A stretch of DNA of 64,000 bases from Streptomyces sp. WAC 01529 (GTDB taxonomy: Bacteria > Actinomycetota > Actinomycetes > Streptomycetales > Streptomycetaceae): positions 6,165,001 to 6,229,000 of the forward strand of contig NZ_CP029617.1 in the NCBI RefSeq assembly GCF_003945545.1. Reading direction: 5' to 3'. Positions 1-16,245 of this stretch are shown here, piece by piece. The notes under the pieces are model-generated. The model had not been told where the DNA came from, ran no database searches, and saw only the letters and a list, made by a program, of their open reading frames with translations. Position 1 is the first letter of the stretch. Each line of letters opens with the position of its first letter. The translations under genes and the position numbers were made by a program.

Positions 1-1569
<1,569 letters not shown>

Positions 1570-1653
1570 AGTTGCTCGCGTCCACTGTGTTGGTTCTGAA
1601 ACCACGAACAACCCCGTCATGCCACATGGCGGTGCGGTTGTCAGTTTCATAGT

Positions 1654-1772
1654 GTTTCGGTGGTCATAGCGTGAGGGAAACGCCCGGTTACATTCCGAAC
1701 CCGGAAGCTAAGCCTCATAGCGCCGATGGTACTGCAGGGGGGACCCTGTGGGAGAGTAGGACGCCGCCGAAC
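1654..1772 (+). rRNA. 5S ribosomal RNA
   Basis: A 119-base sequence starting gtttcggtggtcatagcg and ending ggacgccgccgaac has the standard actinobacterial 5S layout, including the loop segment cattccgaacccggaag. Its ends pair as helix I (gtttcggtgg with ccgccgaac). It lies about 85 bases after the 23S end and just before a strong terminator, so it closes the rrn operon. Confidence 0.97.
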
Positions 1773-1783
1773 TCATCTTGATA

Positions 1784-1830
1784 GAGCTGGTCCCTGAACT
1801 TCGGTTCAGGGACCAGCTCTTTTTTGTTTT
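1784..1830 (+). terminator. Rho-independent terminator of the rrn operon
   Basis: A perfect 16-bp stem (1784-1799 with 1804-1819) closed by a TTCG tetraloop is followed by TTTTTT-G-TTTT (1820-1830). This is a textbook intrinsic terminator placed 11 bases after 5S rRNA. The stable cTTCGg loop and long U tract make it by far the strongest terminator in the window. Confidence 0.95.
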
Positions 1831-1872
1831 GCGTCACTTGCCGTTCACGTTGCGGGGCCAACATCCGAAGGC

Positions 1873-2550
1873 ATGGGGACTCTTGGAATGTTGCGCGCCG
1901 CTGGTGTCGGTACCGGTGACGAGGTGGTCGTGCCCGCCTATGGGAACGCCGAGGTCGCCGAGGCCGTGGTCCTCGCGGGAGCGCTGCCGGTGTTCGCCGA
2001 CATAGAGCCGGCCACGTACTGCCTCGACCCTGACGCGGTCGCCGCCGCGGTGACCCCACGGACGGCCGCTGTCATCGTCGTACACCGCTTCGGGAACGAG
2101 GCCGACGTACGGCGGCTGCGTGAGCTGGGGCAGCGGCAGGGGTTCCTCGTCCTGGAGCAGGGCGAGTCGGAGGCTCCGTACGAAGGACTTGAGCGGCGCA
2201 GGGCCCATGCCGCGTATCTGAGCGGGCGACTCAGTGGAGTCGTGACGCCGGACCTGCGTGAGAAGGACAGCTACCAACAGTACGTGGTGCGCGTGCCCGG
2301 GAACGGGCGGCCCGACCGGGACGCGTTCGCGCGCGCCGTACGGGCCAAGGGAGTCAACTGCTGGGTGCCCGTGAAGACGCCGGTGCATCGTCTGCCGCAG
2401 TTCCGGCGGGATGTGTGTCTGCCCGAGACCGAGCGGGCCGCGGACGAGACGCTCGCGCTGCCGGTCGACGCGTCGATGTCACGGCGTGACCTGCAACGCG
2501 TCGTCTCCGCCTGCAATGCCCTCGGCGGACTCCTCCAGCCCGCCTTTTAG
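1873..2550 (+). CDS. Truncated DegT/DnrJ/EryC1/StrS-type aminotransferase remnant
   Basis: The 225-residue product resembles the PLP-dependent DegT/StrS sugar aminotransferases, which are usually about 360-400 residues. The N-terminus starts inside the cofactor fold (GTGDEVVVPAYGN, residues ~13-25 corresponds to family GPGDEVIVPAYTF), so about 50-60 residues are missing. A block after residue ~105 is also missing: the Asp that pairs with the PLP pyridine nitrogen is not evident, and the Schiff-base Lys region is absent. The C-terminal part (DSYQQYVVRV, then PQF) is recognisable. Catalysis is therefore unlikely. The ATG has a GAAGG only one base upstream, a poor ribosome site, and the similarity begins right after the rrn terminator. 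It ends tail-to-tail over the esterase gene, sharing bases 2547-2550. It may be a decaying fragment or a repurposed fold. Confidence 0.6.
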   Translation: MGTLGMLRAAGVGTGDEVVVPAYGNAEVAEAVVLAGALPVFADIEPATYCLDPDAVAAAVTPRTAAVIVVHRFGNEADVRRLRELGQRQGFLVLEQGESEAPYEGLERRRAHAAYLSGRLSGVVTPDLREKDSYQQYVVRVPGNGRPDRDAFARAVRAKGVNCWVPVKTPVHRLPQFRRDVCLPETERAADETLALPVDASMSRRDLQRVVSACNALGGLLQPAF

Positions 2551-3467
2551 GGCGCCTTCTTGGTGTGGGACTTGAAGAACTCCCACATCAGGTCGGTCGC
2601 GTCGACGCCGGCTTTCGGGTCGGACATGCTGCCGCCCGCGCCGCCCGGCCACGAGTGGCCCATCTTGGGGAGCCGGTACACGACCACGTCCGAGCCGTCC
2701 CGGCACTTTGCGGTGGTCTTCCTGATGCTGTTCCTGAGCTTGTCGGGCGTGCTCGGCTTGCAGGACAGGCGTTTCTGCCAGGTGGCGATGCCTGTGTCCA
2801 TTCCCGCGTAATGCTCGTCGAGGCCACCGATGAAGGTGATCACTGAGACCGGGGTCTTCGGCATGTACGAGGCTTTCTGCGCGTCGGTGCCGAGATAGCC
2901 GCCGCTGACGGGGGCGATCGCCGCGAAGGTGCCGGGGAGTTCGACCGCGAGCTTGTACGACATGTCGCCGCCGTTGGAGATGCCCGTGGCGTAGACGCGG
3001 GCCGGATCCGCGTTCCAGGTGCCGGTCAGCCTCTTGGTCAGCGTACGCACGAAACCGATGTCGTCCTCGGTGCCGCAGCAGATGAGGGCGTTGAAGCCGC
3101 TGTTGAGTCCGTCGGGGTAGGCGACGAGGAAATTCTCCTTGTCCGCCTTGGCATTGAGGCCGCTGATCGTGGCCATGGTCTCCCCGTCGGCCGGATAGGG
3201 GTGCAGGGCGATGACAAGGGGCAGCTTCTCGGAGCGTGCGTAGCCGGGAGGGGCGTGGACGGTGTAGACGCGCTTCTCGCCCTTCCAGGAGAGAGTGACT
3301 TTCTGATCGCCGGGGCGTGGCGTCTCCGCGGCTGCGTGCTTCTCGGGGGGCTTCGGGTCCGTGGTGCCTTCGTCCCCGCCGGATCCGCAGGCTGTGAGCG
3401 GCAGGAGCAGAGCGGCGCCCGCCAGGCATAAGGCGGACCGCGGAAGCGTGGCACGTCGGGTCGGCAT
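2547..3467 (-). CDS. LpqC-like lipoprotein esterase (PHB depolymerase family)
   Basis: This 306-residue alpha/beta-hydrolase is probably anchored to the outer face of the membrane. The N-terminus has a basic start, a hydrophobic segment and a lipobox LTAC with Cys27. The nucleophile motif GISNGG places the catalytic Ser at about residue 164. A conserved HSWPGG near residue 281 probably carries the catalytic His. The closest family is LpqC/polyhydroxybutyrate depolymerase-like esterases, some of which are feruloyl or acetyl-xylan esterases, so the natural substrate cannot be read from sequence. It is monocistronic: the downstream neighbour is convergent and the upstream neighbour is a tRNA on the other strand. 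Confidence 0.85.
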   Translation of the reverse strand: MPTRRATLPRSALCLAGAALLLPLTACGSGGDEGTTDPKPPEKHAAAETPRPGDQKVTLSWKGEKRVYTVHAPPGYARSEKLPLVIALHPYPADGETMATISGLNAKADKENFLVAYPDGLNSGFNALICCGTEDDIGFVRTLTKRLTGTWNADPARVYATGISNGGDMSYKLAVELPGTFAAIAPVSGGYLGTDAQKASYMPKTPVSVITFIGGLDEHYAGMDTGIATWQKRLSCKPSTPDKLRNSIRKTTAKCRDGSDVVVYRLPKMGHSWPGGAGGSMSDPKAGVDATDLMWEFFKSHTKKAP

Positions 3468-3515
3468 GCGCGCAGAGTGGCAGCGCCGGGGCGAGCGGTC
3501 CAGAGGAACGGGCGG

Positions 3516-3544
3516 TTCGGAAGGGCTCGGATTTCAGGTATGAT
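3516..3544 (+). promoter_or_regulatory. Candidate promoter of tRNA-Thr
   Basis: TTCGGA (3516-3521) and TATGAT (3539-3544) are separated by 17 bases and lie about 38 bases upstream of the tRNA. The -10 is a good housekeeping match and the -35 a weak one. The placement fits tRNA transcription. Confidence 0.4.
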
Positions 3545-3582
3545 CTATTCCGTTGCCAAGCGGGAAACCGCGAGGACAACAG

Positions 3583-3655
3583 GCCCCTATAGCTCAGTCG
3601 GTAGAGCGTCTCCATGGTAAGGAGAAGGTCAGCGGTTCGATTCCGCTTGGGGGCT
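3583..3655 (+). tRNA. tRNA-Thr (anticodon GGT)
   Basis: A 73-base cloverleaf without encoded CCA. The acceptor arm GCCCCTA pairs with TGGGGGC and is followed by discriminator T. The D arm has AGCTCAGTCGGTAGAGC, the anticodon stem is TCTCC/GGAGA around loop ATGGTAA, and the T arm has GGTTCGATTCC. Anticodon GGT reads ACC/ACU threonine codons. Such tRNA 3' ends are common integration sites in Streptomyces, but the downstream sequence shows no integrase or att repeat. Confidence 0.95.
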
Positions 3656-3663
3656 CAACTCAT

Positions 3664-3695
3664 GAAGGCCCCCGCCCAGTTGGGCGGGGGCCTTC
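3664..3695 (+). terminator. GC-rich hairpin between tRNA-Thr and osaC
   Basis: A 14-bp perfect stem (3664-3677 with 3682-3695) with a 4-base loop lies 9 bases after the tRNA and 60 bases past the convergent osaC stop. There is no U tract on either side. It probably serves both convergent units, but its efficiency is uncertain. Confidence 0.6.
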
Positions 3696-3756
3696 GTCAT
3701 GTCCGGGGTGGGGAACCGCGGGGTCCGGGGCACCTGGTGGGGTGCCCCGGGGGCGC

Positions 3757-6441
3757 TCAGTCCTTCTGCAGGCCGGGGACGCGCATCGCGAGGATGGCCA
3801 TGTCGTCGGACGGGGCGTCCGACGCGAAGCGCTCCACCGCGCGCATGATGCGGGCCGCCACCGCGCCGGCCGTCAGGCCCGTACACGTCGTCAGGACGTC
3901 CGCGAGGCCGTCGTCGCCGAGCATGCGGGTGCCCTCGCGGCGCTCGGTGACGCCGTCGGTCACACAGAGCAGGACGTCGCCCGGGTCGAGCGTCATCGTC
4001 TGCTCGTACAGCTCCAGGTCGTCCATGACGCCGAGCAGCGGCTGCGGTTCCGCGTACGGCTCGACGGTGCCGTCCTGGCGCAGGCGCAGCGGCAGCGGGT
4101 GCCCCGCGCAGACGATCTTCAGGACCGCCGAGCCGTCCTCCTGGGGCCACAACTCGCCGTACAGGAGCGTCAGGAAGCGGCTGCGGGACCCCTCGTCGAG
4201 GATCGCCGCGTTCAGGCGCTCCAGGACCGCCGGGCCGCCGAAGCCCTCGCGGGCGAGCAGGCGCAGGGCGTGCCGGGCCAGGCCCGTGACGGCCGCGGCC
4301 TCCGGGCCCGTGCCGCAGACGTCGCCGATCGCGAAGCCGTACGCGCCGTCGCGGATGGGGAAGAGGTCGTAGAAGTCGCCGCCCACTTCGTTGCCCTCGC
4401 CGGCCGCGCGGTAGATGACCTCGACCTCCACGCCCGGGATCTGCGGGAGGCCGGGCGGCAGCAGACTGCGCTGGAGGGACTGGCTGATGGCGGTGCGCTC
4501 GGAGTAGAGACGGGCGTTGTCCAGGGCCAGGGCCGCTCGGCGGGATAGATCTTCGGCCAATTCCAGGATCTCTTGGCGGAAGTGCTCGTCGGAGGGCTTA
4601 CCGAGCGTGAGCATGCCGATGACGCGGTTGCGGGCGACCAGGGGCAGGACCACCGTCTCGCCGCCCACCGCCGAGGCCGTGGAGAGCGTCGTCCCGATGC
4701 CCGAACCCAGGGTGAGGGATTCGCCGAGGCCGAGGCTGCGCATGGAGGTGCGCAGCGCCGCCTCGTGCGCGGCCTCCGAGGGGGCGGCCCAGACGCGGGC
4801 GCCCGGGGTGGGGACCGGGTCGGGCGGGGGGATCTTGGAGAGGAGTGCCTTCAGGCCGTCGATGCGCTCCTCGTCCTCGTGCAGGACGTACGAGAGGTAG
4901 GGCTCGGCGGACTGGTCGGCGATGGTGTAGACGGCGCACCAGGTGGCGAGCGTCGGGACCGTCATCTGGGCCATGAGCGCCAGCGTCTGGTCGCGGTCGA
5001 GGGTGCCTGCGAGGAGGTCGGAGGCCTCGACGAGGAACGAGAGGGAGCCGCGGCGGAGCCTCTCCAGCTCGCCGAGGCGCGCCGACTCCACGGCGAGGGC
5101 GATCCGGTCGGCGGCGAACTGGAGGCGCAGGGCCTCCTCGTTCGAGTAGCGGTCGGGGGCCTCCGCGGCGACGCCGAGGGAGCCGGTGAGGCGGCCCTCG
5201 ACCTTGAGGGGCACGGTGACGACGGAGCGCATGCCCGTGCCGTTGAGGAGCGGGACGGCGCCGGGGACGACGGTCAGGTCCTCGTGTACGGCCGGCATGC
5301 GGGCCGAGCCGTAGCGTCCCGGGCCCGCCTCGACGGGGACGCGAGCGAAGCGCTGGCGGGCCGAGGGCAGGCCCGTGGAGGCGCGGACCTCCAGCTCCGT
5401 CTCGTCGTCGGTGGCCAGGAGCAGGAAGGCCGCGTCGCCGTCGAGCATGTCGCGGGCGCGTTCGACGGTGCGCTGGAGCAGGCCGTCGAGGTCGTCGGGG
5501 GCGGGGGAGCCGATGAAGACCTCGAAGGGGTCCGTGGCGTTCGGCTCGCTGAGCGTGGCCTGCTCGGGTGTCGCGCCGCGCAGCGGGGTCTGGAGCACGG
5601 CGCGCTCGTCGTCGCGTACGAGGAGGCAGACCGTCGACGGCTCGCCGTCGGTGTCGCGGACGCGCAGGTGCGAGGCGTAGACGGGGATCACGCGGCCGTG
5701 GGCGCCGCGGATGCCGTAACTGCCTTCCCAGCGGGAGAGTTGGAGGGCCTCGGCGATGCCGGTGCTGGTGCCGGGGGTGTGCGGCCAGGCCGCGAGGTCG
5801 TTAAGGGGCTTGCCGGTGACGTGCTCGGCGGCGTACCCGAAAAGGTCCTCCGCGTCTTCGTTCCAGGCGGAGATGGCGCCCACGCGGTCGATCTGGATGA
5901 CGGCGACGCGGACCCGGCCGTCGGCGATGGGCAGGAGTTCGGCGGGGAGCGAGGGGCCCGCGGTGCGGGTGCCCACCGGGCGGTGGGGGAGGTCGAGTTG
6001 GAACCACACCTGTTTGTTCGTGGGGGTGTAGTCGACGCCCCAGCGGGTGGCGAGCGCGGCGCAGAGCTGGAGGCCGCGGCCGCCTTCGCGGTCCGGGCTG
6101 CCCATGTTGAGGGAGGACTGCTGGAGCGGGATCTCGCGCTCCGGATAGCGGTCGGAGACCTCGATGCGTACGGCGTCGTCGCTGCGCAGACAGAGGACGT
6201 CGGCGGCCGTGCCGGCGTGCACCACCGCGTTGGTCACCAGCTCGCTGGTGAGGACGACGGCGTCGTCGACGATGTCCGTGAACCCCCACCCCTGGAGGGT
6301 GTCGCGCACGAAGGAGCGGGCCGTGGCGACGGAACGCCCGACGGGCTCGAAGGTCGCAGCCGCACGCGCGGTGATCACAGCACTCCTCGTATGAGTATCG
6401 ACGGTGTCGACCGTATCGACGCCCAGTTCTCCCGAACTCAT
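3757..6441 (-). CDS. osaC: OsaC, multidomain regulator with RsbW-like kinase, PAS, GAF and PP2C phosphatase domains
   Basis: An 894-residue soluble signalling protein. Domains in order: an RsbW/SpoIIAB-type ATPase fold at ~25-150 (N-box with VTNAVVHAG, then DREGGRGLQLC), a PAS domain at ~185-290 (AISAWNEDAEDLFGY), two GAF-like segments at ~310-450 and ~470-640, and a SpoIIE/PP2C phosphatase at ~670-890 (GGDFYDLF, DDMAILAMRV with metal-binding Asp). In S. coelicolor, OsaC is needed to return sigma-B to normal activity after osmotic stress. The architecture, and its position divergent from osaA/osaB, supports the name. The anti-sigma function is family knowledge, not visible here. It is transcribed away from osaA across a 272-base divergent region. 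Confidence 0.9.
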   Translation of the reverse strand: MSSGELGVDTVDTVDTHTRSAVITARAAATFEPVGRSVATARSFVRDTLQGWGFTDIVDDAVVLTSELVTNAVVHAGTAADVLCLRSDDAVRIEVSDRYPEREIPLQQSSLNMGSPDREGGRGLQLCAALATRWGVDYTPTNKQVWFQLDLPHRPVGTRTAGPSLPAELLPIADGRVRVAVIQIDRVGAISAWNEDAEDLFGYAAEHVTGKPLNDLAAWPHTPGTSTGIAEALQLSRWEGSYGIRGAHGRVIPVYASHLRVRDTDGEPSTVCLLVRDDERAVLQTPLRGATPEQATLSEPNATDPFEVFIGSPAPDDLDGLLQRTVERARDMLDGDAAFLLLATDDETELEVRASTGLPSARQRFARVPVEAGPGRYGSARMPAVHEDLTVVPGAVPLLNGTGMRSVVTVPLKVEGRLTGSLGVAAEAPDRYSNEEALRLQFAADRIALAVESARLGELERLRRGSLSFLVEASDLLAGTLDRDQTLALMAQMTVPTLATWCAVYTIADQSAEPYLSYVLHEDEERIDGLKALLSKIPPPDPVPTPGARVWAAPSEAAHEAALRTSMRSLGLGESLTLGSGIGTTLSTASAVGGETVVLPLVARNRVIGMLTLGKPSDEHFRQEILELAEDLSRRAALALDNARLYSERTAISQSLQRSLLPPGLPQIPGVEVEVIYRAAGEGNEVGGDFYDLFPIRDGAYGFAIGDVCGTGPEAAAVTGLARHALRLLAREGFGGPAVLERLNAAILDEGSRSRFLTLLYGELWPQEDGSAVLKIVCAGHPLPLRLRQDGTVEPYAEPQPLLGVMDDLELYEQTMTLDPGDVLLCVTDGVTERREGTRMLGDDGLADVLTTCTGLTAGAVAARIMRAVERFASDAPSDDMAILAMRVPGLQKD

Positions 6442-6525
6442 GGTGCGGCCGCCCCTCCGATGCCCGCTTGTTCGTGTACCACCGCCCTGGCCGGGCAGGA
6501 CCGGGGTGGTTGGACAGCCGGATGC

Positions 6526-6540
6526 AAGGTTACTTACCTT
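6526..6540. promoter_or_regulatory. Inverted repeat in the osaC-osaA divergent region
   Basis: AAGGT-TACTT-ACCTT forms a perfect 5-bp inverted repeat 85 bases upstream of the osaC start in the 272-base region shared with osaA. It is the only AT-leaning symmetric element there. It could be an operator. The half-sites resemble iron-box halves but the spacing is wrong for DmdR/IdeR. No clear sigma-B promoter was found by eye. Confidence 0.3.
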
Positions 6541-6713
6541 CGCCGTCCATGCTGATGCCGGTCGTCAGTGTTTCCGCCCGGAGGGTGTGCGGACGGTGTG
6601 CGAAGCTGCCGAACTGTTATGGCCTGGTTCGGCCATGGTGAAACACTGGGCAAGCTTCATGGAGACAGCCTGAGCGGCCCAAGCAGTAGGTCAACCCTTG
6701 CGGGAGGGACACA

Positions 6714-12218
<5,505 letters not shown>

Positions 12219-12462
12219 CCGAGAACCTGCTTCGTCACACGGAGTTGCTGACACAGTGTGGCCGAGGTCGTGTAGAACGGCGGTATTCGGGGAACCTTCT
12301 GGTCTCCCACCGCGTTTCTGCTACGTGCACAGTGACATCGCGGTGACAGGGTGTGGCGACGGGCGGGGTGCGGCTACGATGACCGGCACAAGGACGGGCG
12401 GCGCAAGGGAGTCGTCCTCTGGGGCGGCGCCCGGTGTACCGCCGGGGCGAGGAGGGCGGGCC

Positions 12463-13146
12463 ATGGTGCAGAAGGCCAAGATCCTCCTGGTCGATGACCG
12501 GCCGGAGAATCTGCTGGCGCTGGAGGCCATCCTCTCTGCGCTCGATCAGACACTGGTGCGGGCATCTTCCGGGGAGGAAGCGCTCAAAGCGCTACTCACG
12601 GACGACTTCGCGGTCATTCTGCTGGATGTCCAGATGCCAGGAATGGACGGTTTCGAAACCGCCGCGCACATCAAGCGGCGGGAGCGGACCCGGGACATCC
12701 CGATCATCTTCCTCACCGCCATCAACCACGGACCGCACCACACCTTCCGGGGTTACGCGGCGGGCGCGGTGGACTACATCTCCAAGCCGTTCGACCCGTG
12801 GGTGCTGCGCGCGAAGGTCTCTGTCTTCGTCGAGCTGTACATGAAGAACTGCCAACTGCGGGAGCAGGCGGCCCTGCTGCGTCTTCAGCTCGAAGGCGGC
12901 GGCAAGGCCGAGCAGGGCGGCGCGAAGGAGCCCGCGGGCCTCCTCGCCGAGCTGTCCGCGCGGCTCGCGGCCGTCGAGGAGCAGGCCGAAGCGCTCTCCA
13001 AGCAGCTGGACGACGAGTCGGCCGACGCCGCCGCGGTGGCCACCGCCGCCCATCTCGAACGCAAACTCACCGGCCTGCGGCGGGCTCTTGACGCCCTGGA
13101 GCCGGGCACCGGCAGCGGCGCCCCCTCGGTCCCCTCGCAGAACTGA
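12463..13146 (+). CDS. osaB: OsaB, response regulator lacking a DNA-binding domain
   Basis: A 227-residue protein. The receiver domain (residues ~5-125) has the acidic pocket Asp11/Asp12, phospho-acceptor Asp55 in VILLDVQMPGMDG, Thr in FLTA and Lys in ISKPFD. The C-terminal half (~140-205) is a predicted coiled coil rich in Glu/Gln/Ala/Leu with no helix-turn-helix, so output is probably by protein contact. The ATG start follows GGAGGGCGG at good spacing; an upstream in-frame extension exists but lacks a ribosome site. In S. coelicolor OsaB is required for growth at high osmolarity. It pairs with the hybrid kinase OsaA just upstream. Confidence 0.92.
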   Translation: MVQKAKILLVDDRPENLLALEAILSALDQTLVRASSGEEALKALLTDDFAVILLDVQMPGMDGFETAAHIKRRERTRDIPIIFLTAINHGPHHTFRGYAAGAVDYISKPFDPWVLRAKVSVFVELYMKNCQLREQAALLRLQLEGGGKAEQGGAKEPAGLLAELSARLAAVEEQAEALSKQLDDESADAAAVATAAHLERKLTGLRRALDALEPGTGSGAPSVPSQN

Positions 13147-13271
13147 CGCGGCATCTCGCCCGGCGGCCCCGGTGAGCCCTCGTCAGTTCACCGGCCCCGT
13201 AAGGGCGACACAAACGGGTGAAGCAGTGGGCACACGTGTCCGCAGTGGTCGACAACGGTAACCTCACACCC

Positions 13272-16043
13272 ATGGCCTCACGTCAGCCCGCAGCCAAGAA
13301 GACGCCCGCGAAGAAGGCGGCCGCGCCGACGAAGGCTCCGGTGAAGAAGGCCGTGGCCAGACCGCCCGCGAAGAGGACCGCGGCGAAGAAGGCGCCCGCG
13401 AGGAAGCCACCGGCCAAGAAGGCCGTGGTGAAGAAGCCCGCGCCCCGGCCGGCTCCCAGCCCCACCGGAGGTGTGTACCGCCTGGTGCGGGCCGTCTGGC
13501 TCGGCCTCGCGCACGCGGTCGGCGCCATGTTCCGCGGCATAGGGCGCGGCGCGAAAGGCCTCGACCCCGCGCACCGCAAGGACGGCCTCGCGCTGCTGCT
13601 GCTCGGCGTCGCCCTGATCGTCGCGGCGGGCACCTGGTCGAATCTGCGGGGCCCGGTCGGCGATCTCGTCGAGATCCTGGTGACCGGGGCGTTCGGCCGC
13701 CTGGATCTGCTCGTGCCGCTGCTGCTCGGCGCCATCGCCGTACGCCTCATCCGCCATCCGGAGCAGCCCGAGGCGAACGGCCGCATTGTGATCGGCCTGT
13801 CCGCCCTGGTCATCGGGATCCTCGGTCAGGTCCACGTCGCGTGCGGCTCGCCCGCCCGCGGGGAGGGCATGCAGGCGATAAGGGACGCCGGCGGGCTGAT
13901 CGGCTGGGGGGCGGCGACGCCGCTGATCTTCACCATGGGCGAGATCCTGGCGGTGCCCCTCCTGGTGCTGCTCACCGTCTTCGGGCTGCTCGTCGTCACG
14001 GCGACGCCCGTGAACGCCATCCCGCAGCGGCTGCGGCTGCTCGGCACCAGGCTCGGCCTGATCCAGGCGGACCCCGCGGAGGAGTACGCCGACGAGTTCG
14101 CCGACGACGAGCGCTACGACGATCAGTGGCGCGAGGCGCTGCCCGCGCGCGGCGCGCGCCGGCGCACCGCCGAGCCGGACGCGTACGCCCCCGACCACGC
14201 CGAGGAGGCGGCGCTCTCCAGGCGCCGCAGGCCGCGCAGGACGCCCGTACAGCCGGACATGGGCCGGCCGCTCGACGCCGTGGACGTGGCGGCCGCCGCC
14301 GCCGCGGACCTGGACGGAGCCGTCCTGCACGGCATGCCGCCCTCGCCGCTGGTCGCCGACCTGACGCAGGGCGTCTCGGGGGAGCGCGAGGAGCGCGAGC
14401 ACACGGCCCCTGTGCCGCCCGCGCGCGCCACGGACGCCCCGGTGCCCGGCAAGCTCAAGAAGAAGCCCGAGGCGCCCGCGGGGGGCGTCGTGCCCGACCT
14501 CACCAAGTCCGCGCCCGAGGCGCCCCGCGAGCTGCCGCCGCGCGCCGAGCAGCTCCAGCTCGCCGGGGACATCACGTACGCGCTGCCCTCGCTCGACCTG
14601 CTGGAGCGCGGCGGGCCCGGCAAGACGCGCAGCGCCGCCAATGACGCGGTCGTGGCCTCGCTGACGAACGTGTTCACGGAGTTCAAGGTCGACGCGGTCG
14701 TCACCGGCTTCACGCGCGGCCCGACGGTCACGCGGTACGAGATCGAGCTGGGCCCCGCCGTGAAGGTCGAGAAGATCACGGCGCTGGCCAAGAACATCGC
14801 GTACGCGGTCGCCTCACCGGACGTACGGATCATCTCGCCGATCCCCGGCAAGTCCGCGGTCGGCATCGAGATCCCCAACACCGACCGCGAGATGGTCAAC
14901 GTGGGCGACGTGCTGCGGCTGGCGGACGCGGCGGAGGACGACCATCCGATGCTGGTCGCGCTCGGCAAGGACGTCGAGGGCGGCTACGTCATGGCCAACA
15001 TGGCGAAGATGCCGCACATCCTGGTGGCCGGAGCCACCGGGTCCGGCAAGTCGTCGTGCATCAACTGCCTGATCACTTCGATCATGATAAGAGCGACGCC
15101 CGAGGACGTCCGGATGGTCCTCGTGGACCCCAAGCGCGTCGAGCTCACCGCGTACGAGGGCATCCCGCACCTGATCACGCCGATCATCACCAACCCCAAG
15201 AAGGCCGCCGAGGCGCTCCAGTGGGTCGTACGCGAGATGGATCTGCGCTACGACGACCTGGCGGCGTTCGGCTACCGCCACATCGACGACTTCAACCAGG
15301 CCGTCCGCGAGGGCAAGCTCAAGACGCCCGAGGGCAGCGAGCGGGAGCTGCAGGCCTATCCGTATCTGCTGGTGATCGTCGACGAGCTGGCCGACCTGAT
15401 GATGGTCGCGCCGCGCGACGTCGAGGACTCGATCGTGCGCATCACGCAGCTCGCGCGCGCGGCCGGCATCCACCTGGTGCTCGCCACGCAGCGACCCTCC
15501 GTGGACGTCGTGACCGGTCTGATCAAGGCGAACGTCCCCTCGCGGCTCGCCTTCGCGACCTCCTCGCTCGCCGACAGCCGGGTCATCCTCGACCAGCCGG
15601 GTGCGGAGAAGCTCATCGGAAAGGGTGATGGCCTCTTCCTGCCGATGGGGGCGAACAAGCCCACCCGAATGCAGGGCGCGTTCGTCACCGAGGACGAGAT
15701 CCACGCGGTCGTCCAGCACTGCAAGGACCAGATGGCGCCCGTCTTCCGCGAGGACGTCACCGTGGGCACTCAGCAGAAGAAGGAGATCGACGAGGACATC
15801 GGCGACGACCTCGATCTGCTCTGTCAAGCCGCTGAGCTGGTCGTTTCCACTCAGTTCGGGTCCACGTCGATGCTCCAGCGCAAGCTGCGCGTCGGCTTCG
15901 CCAAGGCCGGACGGCTGATGGACCTCATGGAGTCGCGCTCCATCGTGGGCCCGAGCGAGGGGTCCAAGGCACGTGACGTTCTCGTGAAACCCGATGAGCT
16001 GGAGGGCGTGCTCGCCGTGATCCGCGGGGAGGCTCACCCGTAA
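13272..16043 (+). CDS. ftsK: FtsK/SpoIIIE DNA translocase
   Basis: A 923-residue septal DNA pump that moves chromosomes during sporulation division. The N-terminal ~65 residues are Lys/Ala/Pro repeats (AKKAPAKK-type). Four membrane segments lie between ~115 and ~250. An acidic and proline-rich linker leads to the alpha/beta motor domain with Walker A GATGSGKS at 587-594 and Walker B VIVDEL at ~702-706. The winged-helix gamma domain that reads KOPS-type sequences is at ~860-920 (STSMLQRKLRVGFAKAGRLMD). The start is ATG 13272, before the Ala/Lys tract; an upstream extension to 13218 is possible. No strong ribosome site is visible at either start. Confidence 0.95.
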   Translation: MASRQPAAKKTPAKKAAAPTKAPVKKAVARPPAKRTAAKKAPARKPPAKKAVVKKPAPRPAPSPTGGVYRLVRAVWLGLAHAVGAMFRGIGRGAKGLDPAHRKDGLALLLLGVALIVAAGTWSNLRGPVGDLVEILVTGAFGRLDLLVPLLLGAIAVRLIRHPEQPEANGRIVIGLSALVIGILGQVHVACGSPARGEGMQAIRDAGGLIGWGAATPLIFTMGEILAVPLLVLLTVFGLLVVTATPVNAIPQRLRLLGTRLGLIQADPAEEYADEFADDERYDDQWREALPARGARRRTAEPDAYAPDHAEEAALSRRRRPRRTPVQPDMGRPLDAVDVAAAAAADLDGAVLHGMPPSPLVADLTQGVSGEREEREHTAPVPPARATDAPVPGKLKKKPEAPAGGVVPDLTKSAPEAPRELPPRAEQLQLAGDITYALPSLDLLERGGPGKTRSAANDAVVASLTNVFTEFKVDAVVTGFTRGPTVTRYEIELGPAVKVEKITALAKNIAYAVASPDVRIISPIPGKSAVGIEIPNTDREMVNVGDVLRLADAAEDDHPMLVALGKDVEGGYVMANMAKMPHILVAGATGSGKSSCINCLITSIMIRATPEDVRMVLVDPKRVELTAYEGIPHLITPIITNPKKAAEALQWVVREMDLRYDDLAAFGYRHIDDFNQAVREGKLKTPEGSERELQAYPYLLVIVDELADLMMVAPRDVEDSIVRITQLARAAGIHLVLATQRPSVDVVTGLIKANVPSRLAFATSSLADSRVILDQPGAEKLIGKGDGLFLPMGANKPTRMQGAFVTEDEIHAVVQHCKDQMAPVFREDVTVGTQQKKEIDEDIGDDLDLLCQAAELVVSTQFGSTSMLQRKLRVGFAKAGRLMDLMESRSIVGPSEGSKARDVLVKPDELEGVLAVIRGEAHP

Positions 16044-16245
16044 GGAATCGGGAGGCAACCGTTTCCCATCGGCATACGTCAAGTTGAAAGAGGGGACAGA
16101 TGGATGTCCCGCCCTCAGATCGTCCGGCCATGTTGTCCGGCCATTCCGATGGCGTACAAAGTCCGTCTGTCCGGTTGCCCCACCCTTTCCACGCCCCCGT
16201 AAACTGAACCTCCGGCAGGTGGCTACACGCTCGAAAGGCGCCCTC

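Noticed and set aside
1638..1660. TTGTCAGTT before 5S rRNA as a RecA-NDp promoter
   Set aside because: The TAG element lies only three bases on instead of eight, and it sits in the 23S-5S spacer of an rrn operon.
3583..3700. tRNA-Thr as an integrated element boundary
   Set aside because: No integrase, direct repeat of the tRNA 3' end, or composition shift was seen on either side.
6526..6540. Iron-box (DmdR/IdeR) reading of AAGGTTACTTACCTT
   Set aside because: The half-sites look similar but the spacing is two bases short of the 19-bp iron box, and no iron gene is nearby.
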